From JAEUIZ01 sp046155605 (lineage in GTDB: Bacteria > Planctomycetota > Phycisphaerae > Phycisphaerales > UBA1924), in the NCBI GenBank assembly GCA_046155605.1, contig JBJXFQ010000068.1, forward strand, positions 1 to 64,000: DNA of 64,000 nt, written 5' to 3'. The translations under genes and the position numbers were made by a program. Shown piece after piece: positions 52,720 through 61,613 of this stretch. Position 1 is the stretch's first letter; the number at the start of each line of letters is the position of its first letter. The notes beneath the pieces are model-generated. The model did no database searches. It was given only the letters and a program-made list of their open reading frames with translations, and was not told the origin of the DNA.

Positions 52720-55688
52720 GCTGAGACGGTAGTCGCGTTCGCGGGCCAGCCGGGGCTGTCGCCGACGAACAGTCCACGCGTATCGACGGCGAAATCATGG
52801 AATCCGGCAGCAGGATTTGAGGCAGATTTCAGGAGGATTCGGCGGACTCGGCGAGCGTCGGCGTCGCTGCGGGCGATCATGAAGAGGAAGCCGCCGCCGC
52901 CGGCACCGGGGAGTTCATAACCGCTGAGATATGGCTCGACGCGTGCGATGAGCGATTCGATTTCGGGCGTGGAAGTGCCGGGGTCGAGGGCCTTTTTGAG
53001 GTGCCAGTAGTCGTGCAGGCCTCTGGCGAGGGATGCGATGTCACCGCGTGCGAGCGCGAGAGCCATTTGCTCGGCGCCGATGTGGAGCTGATTGATCATG
53101 CGCTCGACTTCGGGATCGGCTTCGAGGTAGCGCCAGACAACGCCCTGGAGGATGTTGCGCGCGAGCCGACGCAGGCCGGTGTCATAGAGCAGGGCTCGCT
53201 CGCGGAAGGCGGCCATGGCGGCGGGAGGAACGGCGATGGGATTGGCGCGCGGGCGTTGGCGAAGGCCAGGGCGGGTGCGCGAGATCTTGAAGCCCGGCAT
53301 CAGGCCGCCGACCTGATCCTGCCAGCCGCCGGCGGTGGAGATCATCTGCTCGATGGTGCTGACGCGCTCGATAATGGAAGGGACGGACGGGCGGCGTGCA
53401 AGGAGGCGATCAAGGCACGCGACGATCGTGGCTGCGAGGATGGAACTGGCCCCGAGGCCGGAGCCCTTGGGGACTGCGGACTCGAAAGCGAGGTGGACGC
53501 CACCGCCGGCGCGTTCGAGCCAGTGTTCGAGGGTGCCGCGGGTCGGCGAGAGTCCGCAGACGATCGATGCGGCCTTGGCGAGGGCGGCCCAATCGCGCGG
53601 GTCGCGGTGGTCGGCGATCTCGTCCGCCGTCGTAAGCGTGAGGCCACGGCCCTGATCGAGGCTCTGGATGTGCAGGACGGGCTCGCGAAGTCGGCGCGCC
53701 CACGCGCGGATGGGATGTCGGCCCGCGAGCGTGATGGCGACGTTGGCGACCGTGCCGCCCTGCTCGTTGCAGATGGGCGGCGTGTCGGACCATCCGCCGG
53801 CGAGATCGATCCGGACCGGGGCGGAGGCGAAAGCGATGCCGGGATGGAGGTGGGGGGGCCTTTGCCGCGGCGTGGTCTGGAGGTGCAGCGCACGCGCGAT
53901 CGATGCGAAGGCCGCGTCTTTGAGCCGTCGGCGTGGCAGGCCGGAGAACGATGTGGCGGCGCGCGGGAAGCGATCGAGGATCGCGCTGGCGGCGCGGAAG
54001 CAGCGCGCGTGGTGAGTGGGGGAATCCTGCCACTGAGGGTGAGTCAACGCGGCTTCGAGTGCCGCGAGCGCCCTCGCAGCCTCTCGAACGCCGCGGATTC
54101 GGTGGATGAGCGATGAAACGGGCTCCCCAAAGGCGCCCAGCAGGTAGGGCATCGTCGTGGCTTGCTCCGTGGCACGAAGCGTTCGCCGATGTCGGATCAT
54201 CCGACGGTGATTGGCCAGCCGCAGCAACTCCGACGCCGAGAATCTCGGCAATCGACGCCAATTGGCGCTGGGGCGTCGCGCCGGCGTCAGCATCCACTCC
54301 GTTGCGGCGAGCGACGCATCGGCGGAGCCCACTGGCCAGAGCCGGGCCGTCCAGAGCGAGCGTTGCTCTCCATCGCGCCAGAGGTCGTCGACGGCCACGC
54401 CGCGCCGATCGACGAACGAGCGCAGCGGGCGATTGCCGAACGTCGCGCCGTTGTCGAGCGTTGACTTGAAGTCGTCTTCATCGCCGAAGCGGATGACGGC
54501 CCAATCTCGCTGGGCGACTGGGACACAAGCCAGCCCGAGGCCGCGCGGCAAGTTGATCGCGCGCGACGACTCGGGCGGCAGGCCGACGACGACGTTGTCG
54601 CCGCCGAGGCTCCAATCGCGAGTGAGGTGGCAGGACTCAACGATGATGGGTTGAGCGACGAGCCACGATCTCGGCTCGCCGTCGCAGGAGAGCGCGCCGC
54701 GGCGGCGGCTGCGCCACGCCATGGAACCGCCGCTGTTCGTCGAGGTCTCGAACAGATACTCGCGTGTGGTGCCGACGTGCATGAAGAGGCTGTTGGCGAA
54801 CCTGGCCACGCTGAAGTCCTGGCCGCGCAACGCCGCGAACGTTTGCTCGCACCGCGCGCGGAGCGGCCCATCCGGGGGAGCGCGGAGCGAGGCGAGATAC
54901 TCGCGCGCGTCGGCTCGAGGGACCAGCGCGGGAAGCACATGCTCGTAGAGGTCGATGGGCGGGGTGCCGGCGCGGCGCGGCAGGAGCGCGCGGACGATCG
55001 CACCGGCCGCGCGCGGGTCGAGACTGACGAGCCCGCAGTCGATCAGCGCGGAGCCGTTGCGATCGAGGGCGTTGCGACTGCGCAGCGTGGCGAGATCGGG
55101 CTTTTGGAGAAAGTCGGTGACCCGGCCTGCGAAGTCGGCGACGTAGACGCCATGGCGCGCCGCGCGCTGCGGCGAACCGGGAGACGCCAGGCCGACGACG
55201 CCGGAACCGTTCATATCCGGCGGGTCGCGCTTGACGCCCAGGAGCACATCTCCCGACGCGATGAGGGTTCGTCCCTTTGGGTCGAGCGCCACGGCGAGCA
55301 GATCATCAAGAATGAGATCGAAGAGGTCGGTCGCGGCTTCGGGATAGCGACCGGGCAGGGGTGCAAAGAGTTTGCCCAGCGCGGCGAAGGCGGGTAATCG
55401 GCGAGAGTCGCCTCCGCTGTGAACTATGAGGATTCGCAAGCGACGGAAGGCCTTGCCGTTGACGGCATCGGCAGGCGGAGCGCCGACGAGGTGCGCAATG
55501 CGGGCGAGCGCAAGAGCGGTGGCGATGCCGGAGCCGGCGCGGCGGTCGCCTGGGTCGGCGAGGACGAGACACTGCTTGCAAGGCCGCGAGTCGGCGGGCC
55601 ATCGGTCGCGCAACTGGGCGGAATAGCCGCGGGCCTGGGCGCGCGTCGCGGCGGTGATGACAAGCCAATCGAGCGGAGGCTTACGCAC
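52716..55688 (-). CDS. fkp: FKP-type bifunctional fucokinase / fucose-1-phosphate guanylyltransferase
   Basis: About 990 residues. I choose the GTG at 55688, since GGAGG lies 4 nt upstream; the ATG at 55718 would overlap the permease gene by 38 nt. N-terminal half: GSGIATALAL and HSGGDSRRLPAFAALGKLFA, nucleotidyltransferase loops. C-terminal half: GHMP kinase motifs PVRIDLAGGWSDTPP, PKGSGLGASSIL, GGWQDQVGG and LPGAGGGGFLF. In Bacteroides such an enzyme salvages fucose to GDP-fucose for surface glycans. Here it sits with a sugar-binding protein and permease, so it likely acts on imported fucose or a similar heptose. Confidence 0.88.
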   Translation of the reverse strand: MRKPPLDWLVITAATRAQARGYSAQLRDRWPADSRPCKQCLVLADPGDRRAGSGIATALALARIAHLVGAPPADAVNGKAFRRLRILIVHSGGDSRRLPAFAALGKLFAPLPGRYPEAATDLFDLILDDLLAVALDPKGRTLIASGDVLLGVKRDPPDMNGSGVVGLASPGSPQRAARHGVYVADFAGRVTDFLQKPDLATLRSRNALDRNGSALIDCGLVSLDPRAAGAIVRALLPRRAGTPPIDLYEHVLPALVPRADAREYLASLRAPPDGPLRARCEQTFAALRGQDFSVARFANSLFMHVGTTREYLFETSTNSGGSMAWRSRRRGALSCDGEPRSWLVAQPIIVESCHLTRDWSLGGDNVVVGLPPESSRAINLPRGLGLACVPVAQRDWAVIRFGDEDDFKSTLDNGATFGNRPLRSFVDRRGVAVDDLWRDGEQRSLWTARLWPVGSADASLAATEWMLTPARRPSANWRRLPRFSASELLRLANHRRMIRHRRTLRATEQATTMPYLLGAFGEPVSSLIHRIRGVREAARALAALEAALTHPQWQDSPTHHARCFRAASAILDRFPRAATSFSGLPRRRLKDAAFASIARALHLQTTPRQRPPHLHPGIAFASAPVRIDLAGGWSDTPPICNEQGGTVANVAITLAGRHPIRAWARRLREPVLHIQSLDQGRGLTLTTADEIADHRDPRDWAALAKAASIVCGLSPTRGTLEHWLERAGGGVHLAFESAVPKGSGLGASSILAATIVACLDRLLARRPSVPSIIERVSTIEQMISTAGGWQDQVGGLMPGFKISRTRPGLRQRPRANPIAVPPAAMAAFRERALLYDTGLRRLARNILQGVVWRYLEADPEVERMINQLHIGAEQMALALARGDIASLARGLHDYWHLKKALDPGTSTPEIESLIARVEPYLSGYELPGAGGGGFLFMIARSDADARRVRRILLKSASNPAAGFHDFAVDTRGLFVGDSPGWPANATTVSA

Positions 55689-56646
55689 GCGGCCTCCAGC
55701 GGTCGAGGGCAACGGCAAGGATGATGATGTGCCCGACGATCAACTCCTGCACATAGTTGGGCCAGCCGAGCGAGGCGGCGCGATTGTCGAGGAAGGCCAT
55801 CAGGAGCGCGCCGCAGAGGGTGCCGGCGATGGAGACATGGCCGCCCGCGAGCGAAGCGCCTCCGATGACCACCGCGGCAATGGCACGGAGTTCGAGGCCG
55901 ACTTGGATGGTGGGGTCGCCCATGCCGCCAAGGCGAGCAAACTGAATGACGCCGGCAAGGCCGCCGAGCGTGCCGCAGATCGCATAGGAGGCGATGCGTC
56001 GGCGATGGATGGGGATTCCCGCGCGGCGGGCTGCTTCTTCGCTGGCACCCGTCGCGATGAGTTGCCGGCCCGCGACCGACCAATGCAGCCAAGCAGCCGC
56101 GAGCCCTGAAAGGCCAAGCAGGAGCCAGGCCGTTGGCGCGACGAGAAGCCACGCGGGGCGTGGGACGAGGCGGACCCAACTCGCAAGCCAGCCCGGTGGC
56201 GCGCCGACCTGAGAGCCGCCGCCGCAGGCCCACTTGGCGAGACCGCGGAAGAAGCCGAGCGTGCCGAGCGTGACGATGAAGGGTGGGAGCCGAAGGATGG
56301 CGATGAGCACGCCGTTATAGAGCCCGGCGAGTGTGCCGACGAACAGTGCGGCGGCGACCGCGAGCATCGGCGCTGCAGCGGTTTCGTTGACCACGCCAAG
56401 ATCGGCGGCGAGGACTCGCGCGGCAACGACGCCGCAGAGCGCGACAAGCGAGCCGATAGAGAGATCGATCCCTCCGCCGACAATAACGACGGCCATCCCA
56501 AGGCCGACGATCCCGACGATGGCGGTCTGCAGGAGGACGATGCGGGCGTCGGTGATGGAGAGCCGGCCCGGCGCGATCGCCGCGAACGCGAGAACGGTGA
56601 GCGCGAGGGTGATCGCGGGAGTGGCCTTGCGGAGCGCCGGCATCAC
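55681..56646 (-). CDS. Sugar ABC transporter permease (RbsC-like)
   Basis: 321 residues, about nine spans. Motifs of the ribose/monosaccharide permease family: GMAVVIVGGGIDLSIGSLVA and NGVLIAILRLPPFIVTLGTL. It overlaps the binding-protein gene by 4 nt and the FKP gene by 8 nt (GTGCGTAA). A matching ATPase (RbsA-type) is missing from the operon and from the window, so the transporter must borrow one encoded elsewhere. Confidence 0.9.
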   Translation of the reverse strand: MMPALRKATPAITLALTVLAFAAIAPGRLSITDARIVLLQTAIVGIVGLGMAVVIVGGGIDLSIGSLVALCGVVAARVLAADLGVVNETAAAPMLAVAAALFVGTLAGLYNGVLIAILRLPPFIVTLGTLGFFRGLAKWACGGGSQVGAPPGWLASWVRLVPRPAWLLVAPTAWLLLGLSGLAAAWLHWSVAGRQLIATGASEEAARRAGIPIHRRRIASYAICGTLGGLAGVIQFARLGGMGDPTIQVGLELRAIAAVVIGGASLAGGHVSIAGTLCGALLMAFLDNRAASLGWPNYVQELIVGHIIILAVALDRWRPRA

Positions 56647-57647
56647 GGCCTGAGCAACTCGGCCAGGTTGGGGCTCAGCAGTTCCCTGGCCTCGGGTGAT
56701 TCGAGGTTGGCGCGATCGATGAGCATGACGCCGGTATCGACTCGCAACTCGACCCTTTGGCCGCGGAGGTGATCGACGGCGGTCTTGACGCCGAGGTAGC
56801 CCATGCGGATCGGGTTCTGGAGGACGATCGCCTCCATCTGGCCCTCGCGGAGCGCGGCGATGGCGGCATCGGAGGCGTCGAAGCCGATGAAAGTGATCTT
56901 GCCGGCGAGCCCGCGTGACTTGAGGGCGAGGAGCATGCCATAGGCCGATGATTCGTTGGGGCAGAAGACGCCGACGATGTCTGGGTTGGCGACGAGGAGG
57001 TTCTCGGCGGCGTCCTGGGCGCTGGCTCTGGTCGCGCCGGCGTATCGCTTGGGGTCGATGAGACGGATGCCGTGATACTCGGAGACGGCCTCGACGAAGC
57101 CTCGTTCGCGGAGTTCGGTGCTGGCGGAGCCTTCCTGATAGCGCAGGAGCAACACCTTGCCCTGGCCGGCGAGCGCCTGACCCATGCGCTTGCCGGCGAG
57201 GCGTCCGCCCTGCAGATTGTCCGTGGCGACGAAGGAGACGAAATCCTCGCCGGCGGTTGCGGCGAGATCGGAATCGATGATGACAACGGGGACTTTGGCG
57301 GCGGTGGCGTCTCGCACCGGCCCGACCAGCGCCTTGTCGTCGAGCGGGGCGAGCACGATCGCGTCGTACTTGGCGGCGAAGAGATTTTGCACAAGCGAGA
57401 CCTGCTGTTCGCGGTCATCTTCCTTCGTCGGCCCCTGGAAGGTGATGGTGACGTTGCCGAGTTCCTTCTCCGCCTTTTTCGCGCCGGCGTGGACGGACTT
57501 CCAGAAGTCGTGCGTGGTCCCCTTGGGGACGACGGCAATGCGGAGCGGACCTGCTTTGGCGACCGTTGCCGGTGCCGGGGCGGGCGATCGCTCGCAGCCG
57601 AGCAGAGCAAGGAGAACGGAGGCGACGAGCGCGAGGCGTGGGATCAC
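56643..57647 (-). CDS. Sugar-binding lipoprotein of an ABC transporter (RbsB-like)
   Basis: 334 residues. Lipoprotein signal MIPRLALVASVLLALLGC, lipidated Cys18. Mature part: RIAVVPKGTTHDFWKSVHAG, YDAIVLAPLDDKALVGPV, VVIIDSD, GVFCPNESSAYGMLLAL, ITFIGFDASDAAI, the type I periplasmic-binding fold. It delivers a monosaccharide to the permease downstream. Lies 28 nt after recJ on the same strand. Confidence 0.92.
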   Translation of the reverse strand: MIPRLALVASVLLALLGCERSPAPAPATVAKAGPLRIAVVPKGTTHDFWKSVHAGAKKAEKELGNVTITFQGPTKEDDREQQVSLVQNLFAAKYDAIVLAPLDDKALVGPVRDATAAKVPVVIIDSDLAATAGEDFVSFVATDNLQGGRLAGKRMGQALAGQGKVLLLRYQEGSASTELRERGFVEAVSEYHGIRLIDPKRYAGATRASAQDAAENLLVANPDIVGVFCPNESSAYGMLLALKSRGLAGKITFIGFDASDAAIAALREGQMEAIVLQNPIRMGYLGVKTAVDHLRGQRVELRVDTGVMLIDRANLESPEARELLSPNLAELLRP

Positions 57648-57675
57648 GGCGGGCTCCTGAAGGCGTGCGGGGCTG

Positions 57676-59454
57676 TCACGATACCGCGATTGGGGTCGAA
57701 CTTTCCAGCATGATGTCCTCGATCACGCCCTCGACGCGGGTTCGGCCGGCCCAGGTCTCGACCTTGGGTGAAATGATGGCCTCGATATGCGCGCCAGCGC
57801 CAAGCGCCGCGGCGTGATCGGCCCAGTTCCAGCCGACGAGCCGCAGGCGCTGGTGCCCGTCAGCGACCATGAGCGCAACGTGCTTGCCGGTGGTGCCAAG
57901 GGGCCTGGGCGATTCGGTGAGCGTGAGCCCGCGGAGGCGAACGCGAGGGCGAGGGTTGCTCATGCCAAAGGGCGCGAGCCGATCGAGTTCAATGATCGCG
58001 GGGGCGGAGAGTTCGTGGAGCGCGGCGTCGGTGTCGTAGCAGAGCGAGGCGACCATGTCATCGGAGCCGATGCGTTCGTTGGCGACGCGTGTGAACCGAT
58101 CGACGAACTCAGGGAGTCGGTCGGATCGGAGGCGAAGGCCCGCGGCCATGTCGTGCCCGCCGAACGAATCGAGCACGTCCGCGCACTCGTGAAGCGCGGC
58201 ATGGAGCGAGAAGCCGGCGATGGAGCGGCCCGAGCCCTTGCAGAAGCCCTCGGCGTCCTGCATCAGGATTGTCGGGCGACCGAAGCGATCGACGAGCCGC
58301 GAGCAGGCGATGCCGATGACCCCGACGTGCCAATCCGCGTGCGCGAGCACGATGGCGCGGCAGCCGTCGGCGGCCATGCCCGCGGCCTCGGCGAGGCCGG
58401 CGGCGGAGTCGGCAATCTGACGCTCGATGGCGCGGCGCCGCGTGTTGAGCGCCGAGAGGCCTTTGGCGATCTCGGTGGCGCGCGCTCCGGTGGCGGTGGT
58501 GAAGAGTTCGACGGCCTCGCGCGCGTGGCCGAGGCGCCCGCACGCGTTGAGCCGCGGGCCGAGCGTGAAGCCGACGTGCTCGCTGTCGATGTCGTCACCG
58601 GCGAGCCCGGAGGCCTCGACGAGGGGCCGGATGCCCGGGAGCGGCGAGTGCTTGATCCGGGCGAGGCCATGCCGGGCGATCACGCGGTTCTCACCCAGCA
58701 ACGGGACGATGTCGGCGATCGTGCCGAGCGCGGCAAAGGCGAGAAGTTCGACCAGGAGCGAGCGGACCTCGGCCGGCACACGCGACGAACCGGCGCGAAC
58801 GGTGGCGAGTTTCCAGGCGAGTTTGAAGGCCACGCCGGCACCAGAGAGTTCGGGAAACGGATAGCCCGAGCCAGGCAGCCGCGGATGAACGATCGCGTAG
58901 GCATCGGGCAGTTCCCCGGCGGGCGGGTTGTGGTGATCGGTGATGATAAGATCGACGCCGGCATCGCGCGCGGCGCGAGCGGGGCCGATGGCGGTAACGC
59001 CGCAATCGACCGACACGATGACTCGTGCGCCCTCGGCGGCGAGCGAGCGGATCGCGGCCTCGTTGAGGCCGTAGCCCTCGTCCATGCGATGCGGGACGTA
59101 GGTACGAAGGTCGGCGGCGGGCGCGAGGGCGCGGAGCGTGTGATAGAGGATCGCGGTGGCGGCGACGCCATCGACGTCGTAGTCGCCGTAGATCGCAACG
59201 GGCTCGCCGGCATCGACGGCGGAGAGAAGCCGCTCGGCGGCGCGGGCGGAGTTGGGGAGCAGGTCCGGCGAGTGCAGTTGAGTAAGGGTGGGCTCCAGGA
59301 ACGCGCGGGCCGAGGCTTCGTCGCCAAGCCCGCGGCAGGCGAAAATCCGAGCGGCGAGGCCGATGCCGCGCGTGGAGTTGGCCGACGATTCTGTGGTTCC
59401 CTTGGCCGGCAACCAGCGCCGCGTGAGGCCCCGACCACATGCATCCCTAGTCAT
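57676..59454 (-). CDS. recJ: Single-stranded-DNA-specific exonuclease RecJ
   Basis: 592 residues. DHH-family metal motifs: IYGDYDVDGVAAT (Asp91, Asp93, Asp95), VSVDCGV (Asp150), ITDHHNPP (173-175), and GFTLGPRLNACGRLGHAREA of the DHHA1 half; HADWHVGVIGIACSRLVDRF and GGHDMAAGLRL follow. RecJ degrades single strands 5' to 3' in repair and recombination. It precedes the sugar-uptake genes by 28 nt but shares no function with them. Divergent from the HAF/dockerin gene. Confidence 0.95.
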   Translation of the reverse strand: MTRDACGRGLTRRWLPAKGTTESSANSTRGIGLAARIFACRGLGDEASARAFLEPTLTQLHSPDLLPNSARAAERLLSAVDAGEPVAIYGDYDVDGVAATAILYHTLRALAPAADLRTYVPHRMDEGYGLNEAAIRSLAAEGARVIVSVDCGVTAIGPARAARDAGVDLIITDHHNPPAGELPDAYAIVHPRLPGSGYPFPELSGAGVAFKLAWKLATVRAGSSRVPAEVRSLLVELLAFAALGTIADIVPLLGENRVIARHGLARIKHSPLPGIRPLVEASGLAGDDIDSEHVGFTLGPRLNACGRLGHAREAVELFTTATGARATEIAKGLSALNTRRRAIERQIADSAAGLAEAAGMAADGCRAIVLAHADWHVGVIGIACSRLVDRFGRPTILMQDAEGFCKGSGRSIAGFSLHAALHECADVLDSFGGHDMAAGLRLRSDRLPEFVDRFTRVANERIGSDDMVASLCYDTDAALHELSAPAIIELDRLAPFGMSNPRPRVRLRGLTLTESPRPLGTTGKHVALMVADGHQRLRLVGWNWADHAAALGAGAHIEAIISPKVETWAGRTRVEGVIEDIMLESSTPIAVS

Positions 59455-59562
59455 CCGTTGACGCTCCGATCGTGCCGAATGCGGCCATTGCGCAAAGCAA
59501 GCGGAGAATAGTCACTATTTTGGGACCAAGGCCTTGCAAAGTCTCGGCTGTGTGGTACATTG

Positions 59563-60825
59563 ATGTACATGATCGCACGTCGCCTTGGCCAGGTTGCTCG
59601 CCACCGACATGCGGAGCGGGTTGTGGCGCTCGCGTTTTTCGCTGGAGCGTGTGCATCGTCAAGTGCGGTTGCGCAGCCGACGTTTCAGACGCTCGGCTTG
59701 CTGCCGGGCGGGACCGGCACTTCCGCCACGGGTGTCTCGGCGACCGGCGATGTGGTGGTCGGAACTTCGGAACCGAATGGGCGCTCGTTTCGCTGGACGC
59801 AGGCGACCGGGATGGTCGACATCGGGGTGCTTCCGGGTGCATTTGCCACCACGGCACAGGGCTGCTCCGGAGACGGTTCGGTCGTCGTCGGCTATTGCCT
59901 CGACTTTGCCGTAAGCAGCAGATCCTTTCGCTGGACCGCGGCAACAGGCATTCAAGACCTTGGGTCGCTCGGAATGGGTGGACCTGAAGAAAAGGCCTAC
60001 GCAGCAAACGCGTCCGGAGATGTTATTGTGGGCGTCTCATCGTCGCCAAACGGGTTCCGGGCTTTCAGGTGGACGCCGACGACGGGGATGACGAACTTGG
60101 GCACAGTCCCGGGGTATCAAGGTAGTTGGGGTTACGACGTGGATGCCTCTGGGCGACTAGCAGTCGGAACCAGTTTTTCAAGCATGTCCGTCGGTTTCCG
60201 TTGGACTTTCGAGCAGGGAATGCAGGCGCTTCTACCGCTCAACTGTTCGCCCGGCGGCGTTTCTCCAGACGGCTTGTGTGTCGTCGGCGGCTGCGGGAGT
60301 CCGTCCCGCCCGGCGCGATGGATCGGCGTCTCGACGGTTGAGGATCTCGCACTTCTGCCGGGTAGCACCAGTGGAGGTGCATTTGCAGCGTCGGCTGGAG
60401 GGCTCGTGATTCTCGGTACTTGCAATGGGCCTTCTGGGATTGAGCCTTTCGTTTGGACTGCGAGCGCTGGCATGTTGTCCGTTCGCAACTTGCTTGCGCC
60501 AGTGACTCCCGCAGGATGGACCATTGAGTCCGTTCGCGACTTGTCGTGGGATGGGCGAGTCGTCGTTGGCGGCGCGTGGAACGCGTCCCAGAGTCGAGCA
60601 GAGGCGTTCCGTGCGACCCTACCAACGAGCATTCTGGGGTGCGCGGCGAACTGTGACGCGTCCACCACAACTCCGACGCTCAACGTGAATGATTTTGTTT
60701 GCTTCCTCAATCGCTTTTCCGCCTCCCATCCGCAAGCCAACTGCGATATGAGCACGATTCCGCCTGTGCTCAACGTGAACGACTTTGTCTGCTTTCTTCA
60801 GCAGTTCGCTGCAAACTGCTCGTAG
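59563..60825 (+). CDS. Secreted HAF-repeat protein with two dockerin-like repeats
   Basis: 420 residues; start ATG 59563 or 59569. Signal peptide ends near SSAVAQP. About seven HAF-type repeats: LGLLPGGTGTSATGVSATGD, FRWTQATGMVDIGVLPG, FRWTAATGIQDLGSLG, FRWTPTTGMTNLGTVPG. The tail has NCDASTTTPTLNVNDF and NCDMSTIPPVLNVNDF. It is the intact counterpart of the truncated gene at 589-1305. The start codon sits in a palindrome (GTACAT-TG-ATGTAC, 59555-59568) that could hide it in mRNA. Confidence 0.83.
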   Translation: MYMIARRLGQVARHRHAERVVALAFFAGACASSSAVAQPTFQTLGLLPGGTGTSATGVSATGDVVVGTSEPNGRSFRWTQATGMVDIGVLPGAFATTAQGCSGDGSVVVGYCLDFAVSSRSFRWTAATGIQDLGSLGMGGPEEKAYAANASGDVIVGVSSSPNGFRAFRWTPTTGMTNLGTVPGYQGSWGYDVDASGRLAVGTSFSSMSVGFRWTFEQGMQALLPLNCSPGGVSPDGLCVVGGCGSPSRPARWIGVSTVEDLALLPGSTSGGAFAASAGGLVILGTCNGPSGIEPFVWTASAGMLSVRNLLAPVTPAGWTIESVRDLSWDGRVVVGGAWNASQSRAEAFRATLPTSILGCAANCDASTTTPTLNVNDFVCFLNRFSASHPQANCDMSTIPPVLNVNDFVCFLQQFAANCS

Positions 60826-60998
60826 CCCGGGTCGTCACGGAACAGAGTGAGATGGACTGGTATGCCGGGGCTGGGGCTGCGGCTATGCCCGATGGCGGTG
60901 CTCCGCAATGTCGTGGCAATGTACCGGTGCCCGCGTGTCGCGCCGGATCGCGGCGCTGGTAGACTTCCCGCACGGAGGCGTGTAGGGAACTTCTGCCG

Positions 60999-61613
60999 AT
61001 GGTCAAACTCACGAAGATTTACACGAAGACCGGCGACGACGGGACGACGGGCCTGGGGACTGGCGCGCGCGTGGCGAAATCCTCGCGTCGAGTCGAGGCC
61101 TATGGGGCCGTCGATGAGGCGAACGCGGCCCTGGGCTTGGCGGTGGTGGCGTGTGGCGAGGCCGGGGGCGGGACGAACGCGGGCGTGACCAACGCCGAGG
61201 CGATCGCTCCGGTGCTGACGGCGGCGCAGCAGGACCTTTTCGACGTGGGCGCGGATTTGTGCGTGCCCGTGGTGGCGGGCGAGACCGGGAAGTTGCGGAT
61301 TCTGCCGGCACAGACGGCGCGGCTGGAGGGGACGATCGACCGATTCAACGCGGGGTTGTCGCCGCTCACCAGTTTCGTGCTGCCCGGCGGGTCAGCGCTG
61401 GCGGGAGCGCTGCATCTGGCGCGGACGATCGTGCGGCGCGCGGAGCGCGAGGTGGTGCGGCTGATCGAGGCCGAGCCCGCGGGCGTCTCGCCTGAGGTCG
61501 TGAAATATCTGAATCGGCTGAGCGACCTCTTGTTCGTCCTATCGCGGGTGGCCAACGACAACGGCCGCGGCGATGTGCTGTGGGTTCCCGGTGCCAATCG
61601 GGGCGGCGCATGA
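60999..61613 (+). CDS. Cob(I)yrinic acid a,c-diamide / cobalamin adenosyltransferase, PduO type
   Basis: 204 residues. Motifs: KIYTKTGDDGTTGLGTGARV (ATP-binding), KSSRRVEAYGAVDEANAALG, ARTIVRRAEREVVRL and YLNRLSDLLFVLSRVAN. It attaches the adenosyl group to cobalamin. An insert of about 20 residues (AGGGTNAGVTNAEA) is present between the first helices. Its TGA overlaps the next ATG by 4 nt. No cobalamin riboswitch was seen in the 170 nt upstream. Confidence 0.92.
   Translation: MVKLTKIYTKTGDDGTTGLGTGARVAKSSRRVEAYGAVDEANAALGLAVVACGEAGGGTNAGVTNAEAIAPVLTAAQQDLFDVGADLCVPVVAGETGKLRILPAQTARLEGTIDRFNAGLSPLTSFVLPGGSALAGALHLARTIVRRAEREVVRLIEAEPAGVSPEVVKYLNRLSDLLFVLSRVANDNGRGDVLWVPGANRGGA

Noticed and set aside
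60826..60998. Possible cobalamin riboswitch before the adenosyltransferase gene
   Set aside because: No B12-box-like segment or pairing could be recognised.
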